Source of the DNA: Pseudomonadota bacterium
Lineage (GTDB): Bacteria; Pseudomonadota; Gammaproteobacteria; Steroidobacterales; Steroidobacteraceae
Length of the DNA stretch: 7,867 bases
Reading direction: 5' to 3'
Assembly (NCBI GenBank): GCA_021815905.1
Contig: JAKAZP010000112.1
Location: 1 to 7,867, forward strand
The notes below the pieces were generated by a model. The model did no database searches, was not told where the DNA came from, and worked only from the letters and a program-made list of their open reading frames with translations. Of this stretch, positions 6,628 through 7,867 are shown in pieces. The translations under genes and the position numbers were made by a program. Every line of letters starts with the position of its first letter. The stretch's first letter is position 1.

Positions 6628-7867
6628 TCAGAAGGAGCGCGACAGGTACAGCGTCCAGCTGTAGATGCTGTCGAGCGTCTGCTTGCAGCATGGCCGTTCC
6701 GAAGGCAGATCCTGCAGGCGCTGCGCCGAGACCACATTGTGGAAGTCGATCCCGACCCCCCAGCCCGGTAGCACATTGCGCCACTGCAAGCCCCCGCCGA
6801 GATACAGGCCGTAGGCCGGCGTCGTCAGCGCGTAGCGAGCGGCGCCCAAGAACGCGTGGACTGCCACGTGCTTGCCGAAGCGGTAACGGTAATCGAGCAT
6901 GCGCGCCCCGAGCAACGTGCGGCCGCGGATCTCGTCCATGTCGAGTCCCACACCGATGTCCTGGTGCGCCGACACGCGCCGCCGCGCTCCGATGCCCACG
7001 TGGGGCGCGATCTGATTGTGCGTGTAAAAACGGACGTGGGGCGGCTGGTAGACCAGCACACGGTCGTAGTCGAGGCCGGCTTCGACGTAGAGGTCATCAC
7101 CCCTCGGGCGCTCGCCGGCGAAGGCGGAGGCCGGATCGCCCCGGCTGAAGAGAGCTTCGCCGTCGCGCAGATACCCCTCGAGCCGAAAATAGTGGTTGCC
7201 GAACACGTCCCGCCCGCCGTCGAGCTCGATGCCGGCGGCATAACCGTGCCAGGGATAGGAATAACTGAGCGCGCCGAGGTACGCGGTCCTGTACGGGAAG
7301 GTGGCGAACACGGTCTGTCCCTCGTCCGCCAGCTCGCGCAGCTGAAGCTGCATGTAGCCGCCGAACCCGGGTGTCCAGCCGATGCGCAGCATGTTGCTCT
7401 GGCCGCCGACCTCGTCCGCGATCGAGGTCGCGGTGGCGAGCACGCGCTGATCGCCGAACCAGTTACCGATGTTCGCGCCGTCGTTGGTGAGGCCATCGAG
7501 GTAGCCGGTCTGCACGTTGCTCGCCGTGTGCACGTACCAGGTCGGCGCCCATGAGGTGTGCTCGTACGTGAAATCGAACGGCCCCACGCGCGGGAAGTCG
7601 ATGCCCGCCGAGATCGCCGGCTTGCCGAGCAGGTAATTGCGGCCCATGAGGGTATCGTTGCCGGCATACTCGAAATAGGCCGAGAAGGGATACCGGCCCG
7701 GGAAGATGAACCGGCTGGTGATCGAGGCCTCCTGCTTGCCGACCACGTGCGTGCCGGCGTTGAAGCCGCTCGTCTGCGCCTTGGCGGGATTGAGGAAGGC
7801 CTGCATGATGTCGATGACCGGTTCGCCGCCGGCCGCCCCGCCGCCCCAGAAGAGGACCCGCTGGACC
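6628..7867 (-). CDS. Wzi-like outer-membrane beta-barrel protein (capsule assembly family), 5' end cut off
   Basis: Predicted outer-membrane protein. Wzi is an outer-membrane lectin that helps attach group 1 capsule to the cell surface. 412 residues are visible. The frame continues without a stop from the ATG at 7806 to the window edge, giving VLFWGGGAAGGEPVIDIMQAFLNPA, so that ATG is internal; the signal peptide and true start lie beyond 7867. Support for a barrel: alternating polar and aromatic strands throughout, many Tyr, Trp and Gly, no hydrophobic helix, and a C-terminal strand ending SWTLYLSRSF with the terminal Phe typical of barrels recognised by the Bam machinery. Wzi-like segments are FDFTYEHTSWAPTWYVH, GYLDGLTNDGANIGNWFGDQ and GGQSNMLRIGW. 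A CC pair lies near the C-terminus. Identification is by pattern recognition; another barrel family is possible. It converges on the GT9 pair, so it belongs to a separate transcript. Confidence 0.65.
   Translation of the reverse strand, partial: VQRVLFWGGGAAGGEPVIDIMQAFLNPAKAQTSGFNAGTHVVGKQEASITSRFIFPGRYPFSAYFEYAGNDTLMGRNYLLGKPAISAGIDFPRVGPFDFTYEHTSWAPTWYVHTASNVQTGYLDGLTNDGANIGNWFGDQRVLATATSIADEVGGQSNMLRIGWTPGFGGYMQLQLRELADEGQTVFATFPYRTAYLGALSYSYPWHGYAAGIELDGGRDVFGNHYFRLEGYLRDGEALFSRGDPASAFAGERPRGDDLYVEAGLDYDRVLVYQPPHVRFYTHNQIAPHVGIGARRRVSAHQDIGVGLDMDEIRGRTLLGARMLDYRYRFGKHVAVHAFLGAARYALTTPAYGLYLGGGLQWRNVLPGWGVGIDFHNVVSAQRLQDLPSERPCCKQTLDSIYSWTLYLSRSF

Noticed and set aside
5430..6776. A 448-codon minus-strand open frame opposite the second GT9 gene
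   Set aside because: It overlaps two well-supported genes and gives an Arg/Ala/His-rich product typical of GC-rich shadow frames.

Overview
The window is a GC-rich, gene-dense piece of a bacterial chromosome. The protein families point to a gammaproteobacterium or a close relative: a two-domain transketolase running directly into gap, a CpdA-type cAMP phosphodiesterase, heptosyltransferase-like GT9 enzymes and a Wzi-like outer-membrane barrel. The genus cannot be told from the sequence. No tRNA, rRNA, CRISPR array, insertion sequence or phage gene is visible.

Left part (1-2106, minus strand): a central-carbon operon. Transketolase (tkt) is followed after 55 bases by the first codons of glyceraldehyde-3-phosphate dehydrogenase (gap), which runs off the left edge. 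A perfect 12-bp inverted repeat sits between the two genes. A 388-base non-coding stretch (2107-2494) then separates tkt from the divergent plus-strand gene cpdA (2495-3286), a class III metallophosphoesterase likely to hydrolyse cAMP.

Middle and right part (3283-7867): a surface-glycan region. A family 4 glycosyltransferase on the minus strand converges on cpdA so tightly that the two stop codons interlock in a single CTAG. Diverging from it is a plus-strand pair of family 9 (heptosyltransferase-like) glycosyltransferases. These two are clear tandem paralogues, joined by a GTGA start/stop overlap, and they share an unusual basic insertion. Sixteen bases after the second one, a minus-strand gene arrives that ends in an outer-membrane barrel signature and resembles the capsule-assembly lectin Wzi. 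Its 5' end lies beyond the right edge.

Working together (inference): the three glycosyltransferases probably build or modify lipopolysaccharide core, O-antigen or capsule, and the Wzi-like barrel could hold such a polysaccharide at the cell surface. The tkt-gap operon and cpdA look like ordinary housekeeping neighbours. No clearly new defence or mobile system is visible. The most interesting material is the diverged GT9 pair and the compact, overlapping gene junctions around it.
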